From: Legionella sp.
GTDB taxonomy: Bacteria; Pseudomonadota; Gammaproteobacteria; Legionellales; Legionellaceae
Reading direction: 5' to 3'
Assembly (NCBI GenBank): GCA_031291115.1
Contig: JARLJQ010000015.1
Span: 1 to 64,000 of the forward strand
DNA length: 64,000 nt
Each line of letters starts with the position of its first letter. Positions within the stretch are counted from its first letter, which is position 1. The position numbers were made by a program, and so were the translations under genes. The notes under the pieces were generated by a model, which had not been told where the DNA came from, did no database searches, and worked only from the letters and a program-made list of their open reading frames with translations. This document shows positions 27,401 to 36,676 of the stretch, piece after piece.

Positions 27401-30400
27401 TTTATTCAAGCAGTCGCAGTTCTTTCAAGAATGACCCTGCTGTATTAGAAACATTCCGCAAGAGTGTTCAACAAGCTAAGCCTTACATTATATCCCAAGA
27501 AGATGTATTGGAGGGATTGTTATTCAATACATACAAATCTCCAGAGCAGCAAGAGCACAAAAGAGCCCTTCAACAGATTCTATTGAGACAAGAGAATTTT
27601 GAGTATGCGCGACCTTTAGGTCAAATTTATTCACAGTATGGCGATTATGGTCTTGAGCGTTTTTCTAATCTTATATTAAGCATGGAAAAACGTTTGAGTT
27701 CAAATTTTACTGACCATTTCTTTAAGCATTATCTTCGCAATTGCGCGACATTTAGCCCTCTGTTACAGGAGCGTTCTTTAGATGCTCTTGATGAAATGAT
27801 TCACGAATTAGGGGATTCAGAGCAGGAAAAACACCTGTTTATGGAATTTCTTGATTTGCAAATGAAAGCCGTTGATTGGGATGATATTTCGATGTTATGG
27901 AAAGGCTTTCGCTATTTTTACAGCCATATTAAAGACATGGGGCTGGAAGAAGAGTTTATTCCAGGTATATTGCATTCTATTGCTCCAAAAAACCAAAACA
28001 TGTTCCCTTGTTTTGAACGTATTTTAAAATCCTTAGAACATATTCCTAATCAGGAATTACGTAAACAATTGGTTATTGGCCTTAAGGGATTGGATTTATC
28101 GGAAGGTGGGGTTGCGTATGCCGTGTGTCATGATGGCTTTAGTATTGTTGAGCCTGATCTGGAGTTGTCGGATTTTAGAAAAGGTGCCCCTACTTATGTA
28201 GCACCGATGTCTCAATTATACGCCCCATCCTGGACAGACTTGTATACCTTGCGTGCTTTAGCATCTACAAACCATATTAAGCCTGTTGATTATGCGCTGT
28301 TAAAAAAAGGAATAAAGACAAAAAGTGAGTTAATTTGGGCGTTACATACTGACTGGAATAGTGCGAAGGATTTGATGGATTTTGTAAGAGGCTCATCAAT
28401 AACAGATGATGTTGCACGCCATTTTTATCACATCTTTTATCAAAACAATCAGAGCTATAAACGTTATCCTTTAGAAATTTTTAAGCTTATAAATAGCGAC
28501 GTACCTAAGTTTAAGCAGGTACTGAACAAATACCCAGAGCATCTTACATTTTTTGATAGCGTGAAGCTTTTGGCAGAAAAACCTGAAGACTTGCCACGAA
28601 TTTATGATTTGTTTTTAGCTCCAGGTACCCCTACGCGGCACCCTCATTTGGAACAAGGATTACTTTTAGCTTCTGTTTTGGGTGTTACCCATACGGAACT
28701 TGCCGAATTTTATAATAAAACTACGACATTAAAACAGGTTACACGTAATGAACTGGTAATCCTGACACAGCAATTACTCAGTCTAAATTTAGCGTCATTA
28801 CCCAATGATGAGGTGGCACGTAAAGCAATTTGGCAGGGTGTTCTTGTTGGTATTCAGTCTATGAATGAACGCCCCTTAGAAGTGGATGTTGTTCGTAAAG
28901 AGTTAATGCAAAAGTTAAAAGAAGAACATCATTTAACCTTTAAAAGTTCTATTGCTGGAGATTATCGATTTGTAATTGAGGGTGATCTGGCTAATCTTGG
29001 CTTGGATCAGTTTTTTGAGCAGCATTCAGGACGTATAAAAGCATTATTAACCAAGCATATTGCTGTTTCAGAAATAGGTGGTGTTGAAGAGCAATTAAAA
29101 CCACTTATTGAGTTTTTAAAACGTTTGCAACTGAATAAAACCTATATTAACGAAGTGGAACCCTTGCTTGCTACACTTGAAAGTGTGTTGGAAAAACATC
29201 CGAATGGGTGTTGGACTGCCACTTATTTTAATGAGTTTTTACGTGCGTTGCAGCCGCAGGATAATAAAACTGGATTCCCAATGAGCGTGCTTGAAGCATT
29301 GCTCACGGAACAACAAAGTCCTTTGATGCCTGCAGCTATTGATGAAATCCAACCTCATTTTGATAGCGATGGCATGTGGCGCGGGATTTGGGGTTCTATT
29401 TTAGCGAAAGGGGAAACCTTTACCAGGGCGCAACAAGCCAAATTAACCCGCTTGTCCGTGCGTTGCATGAATGAATTGGCTTTTATACCTACTATGGTAG
29501 AGGTTTTGGCGCACAGTGATTTTGATGGCTTACGTGATGTGATTATTAATCGCTTGCTGAAGAGCGGAAAAACGGAGCAGTTGCAAGCGATCTTTGATCA
29601 ATGTGTTGATTGGGTCAGATTGCCTCATCAAGAGATCTCAGCAGAAGATTGGAAGTCTACATGTCATTTATGGATTGATGTGTTGACTCAAAAACCTGAA
29701 TTAGAATCGTTATTGTTGAATGAACAACTAAACAAATTGGAAAGTCCTGTACACGAATGGGTGTTACACATCATTGCTTACAGCAGTTTTCCCTCACATC
29801 ATTACCCCACAATGCCACGCTCTGATTATTTTAAAGGGGGCGAGCGCTCAAAAGTAGTTAAGTTAGCACAGCGTTTGGCAACACTTTCTGAACCAGAAAT
29901 TAAGGCATTAAGTGCTTGTTATCCAGGAAAACCAGCGCCTGATACTCGGGATTTATTGGGTTTTATCAAGAATAAAGACAAACAACCTATTGACGGCGCG
30001 TTGCAGAAATTTTTAACCGAGCAACAGGCGGTAATGCGTCAGGATTACCAACAATTAACTACTTCACGTGAAAGTGACCTGGCACGTTTGCTTGAGTTGA
30101 CATACGTTACACGTGGAACGAAGAATGAGCCTATTTCCGCGAGTGCGGGGATTAAGCTCACCTTGATGTTTCAATATTTGAAGCAAATAGAGCAGGGCAG
30201 TGTCATCGTAGGAAAAAGCAATAAACCTTTGAGCAAGATGACTCAGGAGGAGTTACAACAGGCTTTTAGGGAATGTTCTCAGGCCTTAGCTCAGGATCCT
30301 GACAACGCTCAATTAAAAACTCAAGTCTGGGCTGTTTTATTTGAAGCCTTAGGAAAAACAACCGAGAAATACCCGCATTTGGCACAACAATTTGCTTTAA

Positions 30401-33400
30401 TTGCCAATGATGAATTACTCGCTGCAGATCCTTCCAGTATTTTGCAGTTAAAAACAGGGGAAGGTAAAAGTCACTTTATTGCTATGCGCGCAGCACGTCA
30501 TGTCGGCGCGGGCAAAAAGGTGGATGTATGTACCGCAAAATGGAGTTTGGCAGAACGAGATTTATTGGATTACAAACAGTTCTTTGATTATTTAGGCATT
30601 AAAACAACGAATGTTCATGCGCGCTCCTCAAGAGATACTTATCTTAACGCGGATGTTGTCTATACCACACCAGGTGATTTATCTCTGTTTCTTGATGAAC
30701 AGGCAAGTCAAGGAACCCCAGTTCCTGCGGATAAAGTGAATCGAGTAGGTTTGGGCGATGAATTTGACTTTCTTTTCTATGAAGGGCAAAAAACGCAATT
30801 TAATTACGCACGACATACGGGAATTACGCCTAAGGAAATGTCTTGGTTTTATCGCGGCCTTAATGAATTTTATGATCAAAAGTTTAAAGATAAAGGTGCT
30901 AATTTTAAGATCCCACCAAAATTAGTCGCTGAATGTTATGATTTTCTGGCAAGTAGAGCAAATGATGATGGACGACTTTATTTAGATCATGTAACGCCCA
31001 TGACTATGTTGAGTTGGTTGCAATCTGCTCATGAAGCCGCCATCATGAAAATGGGCATAAATTATACGGTTCGTTTGGAGCAAGTTGCTGTTGGCGAAGA
31101 GGAGTTTCCACTCCAGGAAATTTATCCTTTAACAAAAGACATGCAGGCAGCAGTAGGTTCAACATTTAGCCATGGTGTGCACCAGTTATTGGCTGAGCGT
31201 TTAAATGCAGAGGCTAAATTGCAAAGTAAAGCACAAAATTACCATGTGCATCCAGAGAGTGACATCATCAGTTCCCAAGTGTTTTCGCAGCGTTTAAAAA
31301 CGCTTTGGAATCATTGGGAAGGATTTACGGGAACAGTTTCTACATCACAAGCATCGGAGTTAAATACGGCTTATCATACTGCCGTATTGCGTGTTCCTAC
31401 AAATCAAAAAGATTTACGACGATGGGCAGAACCGCATTTCTTTAATACGGAGGAAGAACTCGAAATAAAAATGGCTCAAGACATAAGAGCTCGAATTAAA
31501 AACAAGCGGTCTATTTTCTTATGTGGCGCGTCAGATGCGGAAGTGAAAAAAAATCCTGATATGCTGCAAAAATATTTTACTAAAGAAGAGATGGAACAAC
31601 ACTTTTTATCCTATACCAATGAATCACATGATACTCCAGCTGAGATTTTGCGTAAAAAGCGCAAGATGGAAGGAGATTATCTGGGACAAAAAGAGCATGG
31701 TGTTGTGTTAAATGCGGCTGGATTTGGCCGTGGAGATAACCTGGGTATTTATGCGACCATGTTGCGCTCCATTCATGACCTGAATGATTTAGGACAAAAG
31801 GGTGGTCGAGCTGCGCGTAATGGCGAAGAAGGTGAAGTACTGCAATATTATTTAATTGATGAAATTAATAATGAGTTGGTGCAATCACTTCGCGCTTTGC
31901 AACAAGGTGGATTATTAGAGGATATTGCAAAAAAAACGCGACTGCCGTTAGTGTCCCAGTTTTTACATCATGAGGGTATTGATCCCAAAAACTATGATTC
32001 AAAAACTAAATTTAATCTGTTACTTCAGCTTAGAGAATATATTGCGGCCATTGATAATTATCCCTCACGCGTTTATCACGAGACGAAGGCCATGCTTTCA
32101 TCTGAAGGTATTCGCCTGATTGGTATGGCTCCTCCTGAAAACAAAGAGCTTCTAATTAAAGGATTTGCTGACTATCTCGGAGCGTTGGAAAAGAAATGGA
32201 TGGAGTTACAAACAAAACATAAGAATAATACTCAAGCGTGCATTAAGGAGTTGGATCAATTCATCAAGGATAATATATCTATAAATGGACGACTTACAGA
32301 GCTATTTAAAATTGTAGGTACGGTATCTTATCAACCGGATCATCCTAATGTACCTGAGTTCGTTCCTGATAAATCAGCTACTGTGCCTACTGTTAAAGAA
32401 TCATTAATGTCTGCGGCGCAGGGATTATTATTAAAGCTGACGGATGTTCCTGCGGATTTGAGTTTGTGGAATAAGCTGATTGATTCTTTTGCTAAATTGA
32501 ATGAATTGCAGCTTCAGACCTTATTGCATGCATGTCGTGATAAAGCGGTTCTTCATTTTGACGCATTCCAACATCAGATTGAAGTTATTGCAGAAAAACA
32601 TTCAATCGCCGATGTGATTCAGCATAATAATGCTGCAAATCAGAGAGACGTAGATGCTGCTTTAAAAGGAGTTCTTAGTTCCGATTTAACTTATGCATTA
32701 TCTAGTATGCCTGAGGATGTGAGTCAGATGGCATTAAGCTGGATTTTAGCCCCTGGTCTTGCTGATCCAAAAAATCATATTGCCAGAGTAGCGCCCATGC
32801 TACGTTACAGCAGCAAAAATCCTGAGGTTAGTTTGTCATTTTGGAACAATGCTGCCCTACGCGATGAGTTATTGGATTTACCTGCAGAATGTTTTACAGG
32901 GCCGGTTTATGTGAATGCGGGGGTCTTATGTGACATTAAAAAACTTCTGGATTCGTTCATGGCTTCAAAGGATGCGCAGTATGTATCTTTGTTTCAACAA
33001 TTAGTACGCGGCATGGAGCATCAATCAGAACAACGTAAGCGTTTATTGGGACAGTATGAAGGGATTTTATCGAATACTAAAAAGCCTAAAGAACAACTAC
33101 TCCGACAAATAGCAACAGTGGCCGAACATTTAAAGTCTGAAGAGCATTTTACGCTTTTAAAGAAATTAATTGAAAAAATGAGTATTGAATACAAAAAACC
33201 ACGTGTGACCATTGAAGCGTTAGATGGACTTTGGGACGATTTGTTGCAATCAGGAGTAAGGATTACCGAGTATCTGCCTCTGCTAGAAGCTAATTTGGCA
33301 CAGGAAGGAAAAGAGTTTGCTTCGCTTATGCATGAAATTAATCGCTTGGATACAGACCTCATCGTGTTAGGTACTCCAATTCTTCATGACCTTTTTTATA

Positions 33401-35682
33401 AAAATGCTAAAGGTGAGAAGAAACAAAGAATTGAGGATTTCACGAATACTCTGGATTTAATTCAAGAAACATTTGCTGGTAAACTGCCACAAGCAAAAGA
33501 AATATTTACCTTATTTAAAGAGTTTTTAGTCAGTCCATCTTTCTATGAAAGTACTCAAAAGAAAGCCCTGTTTGCTAGCATGAAGCAATTAATTAACCTA
33601 GGACTTAAGGAACAAGATTTGTTTCCTAAGTACGTTGATCATCGTAAAACGGCCGCTTTATTATATTCCATTTCGAATTTTCCTAAGCATACAACAACCT
33701 TATTATCTCTTGAGCCCTTTATTGACTACGTAGTATCAAGAGGTGGGCAGATTTCCCCTGCAGAAGTGGAGGGAATGAAACTCCTTCTTGATAAGACTCC
33801 TGATACTTTAAAAGTAGAAGCATTAGCAACAAGGCTCAAAGAGTTTAATCATACAGGCAGTACTTATGATTTGCTTTATTTATGCCAACGTTTCCCTAAC
33901 TATACGACGATATTACTTTCTTTAGAACCACTCGCCAGTTATTTAAAATCGCCTCATTATCAGGGGCTATCAGATGGGGCAAAAGAACGCTCATTGGTAG
34001 GGATTAAAGTGCTTCTTGATAGAAAACTGGAATCGCTTGATGCGGGAAAGATTATGGGCAACTGGGTAGCTTTAAACGATATAGAGAAGGAAAAACTCCT
34101 CTTTTTATTTAGTCTGTATCCTCAATCAGTTAGAAAAAACAGTGTTGAAGATTTTACTCCCTGGGCACAGTATTTAGCTGGATCTAAATATGCGGGCCTT
34201 AGTGATACGCATCAAGAACATGCACTACTAGGAATTCACTGCTTATTAGCTAAGGGGCAAACGATTTTTACGGCTGCAGGTGGCATAAAATCCTTTGCAC
34301 AAGAGGAAATGACAGAACTACTTCATCTAGCCCATCGTTTCCCTCAGCATGCGGATAAGGCTTTGATTTTAAGACCTCTGATTGAATTATTGACCCCGAC
34401 TGACGAACAGTGGGAAAAAGAGGTGATGAGAGTTTCTATAGGTAATTTGATGACTCATCTTAAACTTAAATCACAGAATTTTGATGCTGCGTTAGCACGT
34501 GTACAATCATTCACTGAGTCCGAAAAAGCGCGATTAGTAGAGTTTTCTTATACTTTACCTGAAGATGGCGTCAATGTGATGTTTACTAATCTTATTACAA
34601 GAACGGGCAACTTGTTTACTCCAGAACAAAGCTTTGTAATTCAAGGTTTTTATAAGAATAAAGCAGATCTCGGTAAGTGGGTTAGCAATGAGTTAATGCG
34701 CATGAGTTCAGCAGAGCGAGTTACCTTAATGAAGCTCTTGAAAGAGGGAGATTTCGTGTCCGTGGATCCTTCTTTTGGTACGATGAAGTTTGCTGCATCC
34801 GCAAATACTGATTTATTTGAAGCCGCTTTGAATGCTTATAAAAAATACATTGATTCTGAGTTTACGAAACCTAAATCAAGAAGTCAGGCTCGATTCCGAG
34901 GAATGTCTGCAGAACAGCAAGGCAGCTTGAATGCCGTGATGAAAGAGTTCAAAGAAATTGGCTTGGCACCTCCTCCTCTTCCCCCTCGTCCGCTCGCAGG
35001 AGCTCAACTTCCCCCTCGTCCGCTCGCAGGAGTTCAACCTCCTCCTCCGTCGCTCGTAGAAGCTACTGTCGCGGGCGAGATTCAAAAGCAAATTGATGCA
35101 TACGAGCATATTATATTTAAAGATAATAAGCGCTATGAGCAAATTAAATACAGAATACACGGATTGTCTGATTTAGATGCTGATGACAGCCTGAACTATT
35201 ATGTAGAGCTTTTAACGGAAATAAGAAGCATTAAAAGTGAACTCATGAGGCAAGACGTTGAGAAAGCATCAATGCAACTATTCCCAACACTTCATTTTAG
35301 TGGACAAAGTCGTTTGTACCGAATGTTGAATCATATTGAGGATTTGGTTTTAAAATCATGGACTGAAGATGCGCGCCATCAACACAAAGCTGCAGATCAT
35401 TTTGCTGACATTTCTAGAGAGAGTAGAGACGAATATATTCAATCGTTTAGGTTAGCTTTAGCTGTCTGGAAATATGATCGACCTAATTTGTTTAAAGGCT
35501 CATCAGACACTATTTATGATAATATTTGTTCTTTAGATAATGATGAAGTGGTGAAGTATTTAAAAGACAATCCCAAATTAATCAATAATCTTTCTGGAAC
35601 ATTAAGAGCTATTGCTAAGGAAATTCTGGTGCATGACGCGGATATTATTAAAGAAATTAATACTCGCTCTGCGGGTATGTAA
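24424..35682 (+). CDS. Giant protein with SecA-like ATPase core and Pro-rich C-terminus; candidate effector
   Basis: About 3752 residues from ATG 24424; an in-frame GTG at 24415 overlaps the GGTGA that probably serves as ribosome site, so the ATG is preferred. Residues 1 to about 1980 are mostly helical with no recognised domain except a Ser/Ala and Gln-rich linker (about 700-770, with MQQQQQIQQ). Around 1980-2480 a SecA-type motor is visible: Walker A LKTGEGKS (2009-2016; SecA has KTGEGKT), YTTPGDLS, Walker B-like GDEFDFL (2111-2117; SecA DEVDSIL), FTGTVST, NAAGFGRGDN (SecA MAGRGTD) and QKGGRAARNGEEG (SecA QLRGRSGRQGDPG). The order of motifs matches SecA DEAD and helicase-C halves. The SecA zinc tail is absent and flanks are unrelated, so it is not the translocase. 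A Pro-rich segment with PPLPPRP-type motifs lies near 3520-3540, then a helical end. Third gene of the giant cluster. Confidence 0.82.
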   Translation: MPHSYESKYPNLAARFSAKANIGLILEVIEKQCDHLFNLSELEGIPRADWSEENNYLSFLTDCIEHSGEEYTENEIKARLLPYISEVINSHEFAIKNFSLPESCTQSMGLWEKFTHKKLESDLSKNDVLKNYAFTTLDMARTASRQPQVGHNARVLELRHADYLKQSLTQLDSNRPLYIRSTSGDKRGLSQWILLYSRNGKRYLYSESPISEVDKLSLQSFLGNPLPEIEGGTSALSMSSGIRTVAHHIQTVGGAGLSSSADYFSLLIEWVWYTSAQHPNHPNWHWQYFKENTLQWNKLTHEFSLLNFNQKIGGVAADNEHLQMRSYHLGLDHALADPQLNILTVDKQKSTVTLNLRQPIDMGNMRNIYISGNYGGKAAYNFYNHLLEKRTSFGVASIEHVASALVLNIFRACAKEKNLVIHLPQNYVLDADEKALICYLMEMNPFVCELKNPENNASLTEINDSLQHIFARNRWLAINDYLPPLLDEFWLVAAEYWVAFLKTSPDLLSDNEEVKEFKRCVKEMGVHGLTPLLNYLIHNENELKPVFNNLLKNIDSPPVFYAGCAPKDIKMYTQSLIQHLERGNYFPFKQFQFSFVPGVNGDILKLLSSLNQLKYFDKISLTDCLTTVAAKNSLKTFLREAITLAEKNADWVCPIHIPELEKPINDRDGVEIARLYEQLNNILIKRTRTKYAKELFDVTTFKMAESSVASVSSSAASSHKVAAKVSKEKDGLVGKFNHQVGTIWDDRTELSLARSGGISLQMQQQQQIQQERSRCLDNEMEHGSAYEDVLPSLLIDYSNIDKNMGDYYNELLNEGRIDRHKMAFHNGKPLQNFFHTWVSANPLVAAEHTIQKMTPYAAKMLLKFHRQLSGGLNVSNLPRGFYTQRMASGEMVLGYKSTLGHTTDHNPLTMQLTNAIPKVERVLGNFEQFSPANQKYAALYLCLFAQMQPEITVEEAERRYDEFEKSEYLTLSPEWRKFFDSQPQWICANWEIFYSSSRSSFKNDPAVLETFRKSVQQAKPYIISQEDVLEGLLFNTYKSPEQQEHKRALQQILLRQENFEYARPLGQIYSQYGDYGLERFSNLILSMEKRLSSNFTDHFFKHYLRNCATFSPLLQERSLDALDEMIHELGDSEQEKHLFMEFLDLQMKAVDWDDISMLWKGFRYFYSHIKDMGLEEEFIPGILHSIAPKNQNMFPCFERILKSLEHIPNQELRKQLVIGLKGLDLSEGGVAYAVCHDGFSIVEPDLELSDFRKGAPTYVAPMSQLYAPSWTDLYTLRALASTNHIKPVDYALLKKGIKTKSELIWALHTDWNSAKDLMDFVRGSSITDDVARHFYHIFYQNNQSYKRYPLEIFKLINSDVPKFKQVLNKYPEHLTFFDSVKLLAEKPEDLPRIYDLFLAPGTPTRHPHLEQGLLLASVLGVTHTELAEFYNKTTTLKQVTRNELVILTQQLLSLNLASLPNDEVARKAIWQGVLVGIQSMNERPLEVDVVRKELMQKLKEEHHLTFKSSIAGDYRFVIEGDLANLGLDQFFEQHSGRIKALLTKHIAVSEIGGVEEQLKPLIEFLKRLQLNKTYINEVEPLLATLESVLEKHPNGCWTATYFNEFLRALQPQDNKTGFPMSVLEALLTEQQSPLMPAAIDEIQPHFDSDGMWRGIWGSILAKGETFTRAQQAKLTRLSVRCMNELAFIPTMVEVLAHSDFDGLRDVIINRLLKSGKTEQLQAIFDQCVDWVRLPHQEISAEDWKSTCHLWIDVLTQKPELESLLLNEQLNKLESPVHEWVLHIIAYSSFPSHHYPTMPRSDYFKGGERSKVVKLAQRLATLSEPEIKALSACYPGKPAPDTRDLLGFIKNKDKQPIDGALQKFLTEQQAVMRQDYQQLTTSRESDLARLLELTYVTRGTKNEPISASAGIKLTLMFQYLKQIEQGSVIVGKSNKPLSKMTQEELQQAFRECSQALAQDPDNAQLKTQVWAVLFEALGKTTEKYPHLAQQFALIANDELLAADPSSILQLKTGEGKSHFIAMRAARHVGAGKKVDVCTAKWSLAERDLLDYKQFFDYLGIKTTNVHARSSRDTYLNADVVYTTPGDLSLFLDEQASQGTPVPADKVNRVGLGDEFDFLFYEGQKTQFNYARHTGITPKEMSWFYRGLNEFYDQKFKDKGANFKIPPKLVAECYDFLASRANDDGRLYLDHVTPMTMLSWLQSAHEAAIMKMGINYTVRLEQVAVGEEEFPLQEIYPLTKDMQAAVGSTFSHGVHQLLAERLNAEAKLQSKAQNYHVHPESDIISSQVFSQRLKTLWNHWEGFTGTVSTSQASELNTAYHTAVLRVPTNQKDLRRWAEPHFFNTEEELEIKMAQDIRARIKNKRSIFLCGASDAEVKKNPDMLQKYFTKEEMEQHFLSYTNESHDTPAEILRKKRKMEGDYLGQKEHGVVLNAAGFGRGDNLGIYATMLRSIHDLNDLGQKGGRAARNGEEGEVLQYYLIDEINNELVQSLRALQQGGLLEDIAKKTRLPLVSQFLHHEGIDPKNYDSKTKFNLLLQLREYIAAIDNYPSRVYHETKAMLSSEGIRLIGMAPPENKELLIKGFADYLGALEKKWMELQTKHKNNTQACIKELDQFIKDNISINGRLTELFKIVGTVSYQPDHPNVPEFVPDKSATVPTVKESLMSAAQGLLLKLTDVPADLSLWNKLIDSFAKLNELQLQTLLHACRDKAVLHFDAFQHQIEVIAEKHSIADVIQHNNAANQRDVDAALKGVLSSDLTYALSSMPEDVSQMALSWILAPGLADPKNHIARVAPMLRYSSKNPEVSLSFWNNAALRDELLDLPAECFTGPVYVNAGVLCDIKKLLDSFMASKDAQYVSLFQQLVRGMEHQSEQRKRLLGQYEGILSNTKKPKEQLLRQIATVAEHLKSEEHFTLLKKLIEKMSIEYKKPRVTIEALDGLWDDLLQSGVRITEYLPLLEANLAQEGKEFASLMHEINRLDTDLIVLGTPILHDLFYKNAKGEKKQRIEDFTNTLDLIQETFAGKLPQAKEIFTLFKEFLVSPSFYESTQKKALFASMKQLINLGLKEQDLFPKYVDHRKTAALLYSISNFPKHTTTLLSLEPFIDYVVSRGGQISPAEVEGMKLLLDKTPDTLKVEALATRLKEFNHTGSTYDLLYLCQRFPNYTTILLSLEPLASYLKSPHYQGLSDGAKERSLVGIKVLLDRKLESLDAGKIMGNWVALNDIEKEKLLFLFSLYPQSVRKNSVEDFTPWAQYLAGSKYAGLSDTHQEHALLGIHCLLAKGQTIFTAAGGIKSFAQEEMTELLHLAHRFPQHADKALILRPLIELLTPTDEQWEKEVMRVSIGNLMTHLKLKSQNFDAALARVQSFTESEKARLVEFSYTLPEDGVNVMFTNLITRTGNLFTPEQSFVIQGFYKNKADLGKWVSNELMRMSSAERVTLMKLLKEGDFVSVDPSFGTMKFAASANTDLFEAALNAYKKYIDSEFTKPKSRSQARFRGMSAEQQGSLNAVMKEFKEIGLAPPPLPPRPLAGAQLPPRPLAGVQPPPPSLVEATVAGEIQKQIDAYEHIIFKDNKRYEQIKYRIHGLSDLDADDSLNYYVELLTEIRSIKSELMRQDVEKASMQLFPTLHFSGQSRLYRMLNHIEDLVLKSWTEDARHQHKAADHFADISRESRDEYIQSFRLALAVWKYDRPNLFKGSSDTIYDNICSLDNDEVVKYLKDNPKLINNLSGTLRAIAKEILVHDADIIKEINTRSAGM
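34974..35065 (+). repeat. 30-bp repeats coding SH3-ligand-like proline motifs
   Basis: CCCCCTCGTCCGCTCGCAGG occurs at 34981 and again 30 bp later; a degenerate third copy follows at about 35041. They code PPPLPPRPLAG, LPPRPLAG and PPPPSLVE. PPLPPR fits PxxPxR, the class II SH3 ligand pattern. Confidence 0.8.
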
Positions 35683-35686
35683 TCCC

Positions 35687-35780
35687 GTCGTCCAGAGCGC
35701 AGTCGAAGGATCTCCCTTCAGATGGCACCGAGCCACAATCAGGAGGTTCTTCGCTACGCTCTAGATGACGGGGCTTCTTT
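35687..35780. repeat. Palindromic repeat, family B copy 3
   Basis: CCCGTCGTCCAGAGCGCAG on the left pairs with CTACGCTCTAGATGACGGG on the right, with GGATCTCCCT and AGGAGGT inside, as in the other copies. The arms have several mismatches. It lies directly after the giant gene's stop and may help end its transcript. Confidence 0.8.
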
Positions 35781-35790
35781 TGAGTGAAGA

Positions 35791-35880
35791 GCTCGTCGTC
35801 CAGAGCGTAGAGAAGGATCTCCTTTCAGAAAACACCGTGCCACCTTTAGGAGTTCCTTTGACCTATGCTCTGGACGACAA
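35791..35880. repeat. Palindromic repeat, family B copy 4
   Basis: CGTCGTCCAGAGCGTAGAGAAGG pairs with CCTATGCTCTGGACGACA, split here as CGTCGTCCAGAG and CTCTGGACGACA. It is tandem with copy 3, about 13 bp away, and sits between convergent genes. The short open frame over it (35765-35995) is a by-product. Confidence 0.75.
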
Positions 35881-35890
35881 AATCAATCGG

Positions 35891-36655
35891 CTAAGCCAGA
35901 TCAGACAAATACAAGGAATACTCAGCCTCATATCCAATACAAGCCGGCAAGTGTGCCACGGAGCTGATATGATATTTTATGGATGTTTCTGCTGAACTAA
36001 CTTCTTCAGCCCGGCGATTAATATGGCAATAGTTTATTCCAAAGTTCATCGCACCGTATCCATCACTAATAAGTGAATCACCTACCATGAGCATGGCGTT
36101 TTTATCATAGGCGTGAATGGGTTGTTTGTATTTATTAGCGATTTCTTCCAGAGCAAAGTCAAAAATTTCTTTATTAGGCTTTGCTATACCCACTTCATCA
36201 GAAACCACAAAGCAATCAAACCAGTTGAATAACTCAAGGCGTTGTCTTTTCTTGCCTTGTGCATCAGATAATCCATTAGTAATGATGCCAAGAATATGAC
36301 CTTTTTGATGCAGAAATTGAATGGCATTTTTAACTTCCGGCAACCATTCGGCGCATTCGCCAAGATGATGATCGTATTGATTCGCTACATCTTGTGTTTC
36401 AACCGCAGAGTCTAATTGTTCGTTTAAGTACTTAAATCGTAAAAAGCGCACTTCCTTTGGCATCAGCGAATTCTCTTTGGCCCCCACACGCTTCCAAAGT
36501 TCTGTATTGATTTCTTTATACAGTGTTTCAAATACGGAATAGTCGATGTCTTGGTAATATTGCTGATACACTCTTTGCAAGCTTATGGTTTCGGAAGCCC
36601 CGAAATCTATTAAAGTATCATCCAAGTCAAATAAAATAATTTGATACGACATCAT
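35891..36655 (-). CDS. yjjG: HAD-superfamily 5'-nucleotidase, YjjG/YfnB type
   Basis: 254 residues with all four HAD motifs: FDLDDTLIDF (nucleophile Asp and acid Asp near 10-12), ITNGLSD, KPNKEIFD (Lys), and MVGDSLISDGYGAMNFG. The large helical cap (about 20-110) and the LxDFG...E start fit the YjjG group, which dephosphorylates non-canonical pyrimidine nucleotides. Tandem ATG codons at the start leave one residue of doubt. It starts 21 bp after pilD on the same strand and is likely the last gene of the pil operon transcript, though no functional link to pili is known. An extra C-terminal 20 residues follow the usual end. Confidence 0.88.
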   Translation of the reverse strand: MMSYQIILFDLDDTLIDFGASETISLQRVYQQYYQDIDYSVFETLYKEINTELWKRVGAKENSLMPKEVRFLRFKYLNEQLDSAVETQDVANQYDHHLGECAEWLPEVKNAIQFLHQKGHILGIITNGLSDAQGKKRQRLELFNWFDCFVVSDEVGIAKPNKEIFDFALEEIANKYKQPIHAYDKNAMLMVGDSLISDGYGAMNFGINYCHINRRAEEVSSAETSIKYHISSVAHLPACIGYEAEYSLYLSDLA

Positions 36656-36676
36656 CGTCCCTTCTATTTAAAGTAC

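Noticed and set aside
33021-33362. 113-codon minus-strand frame
   Set aside because: Antisense to the SecA-like giant gene, Ser-rich shadow composition.
24424-35682. Calling this gene secA
   Set aside because: Only the ATPase core resembles SecA; size, flanks and missing zinc tail exclude the translocase subunit.
35765-35995. 76-codon plus-strand frame
   Set aside because: Runs across repeat B copy 4 and the antisense end of the HAD gene; no independent support.
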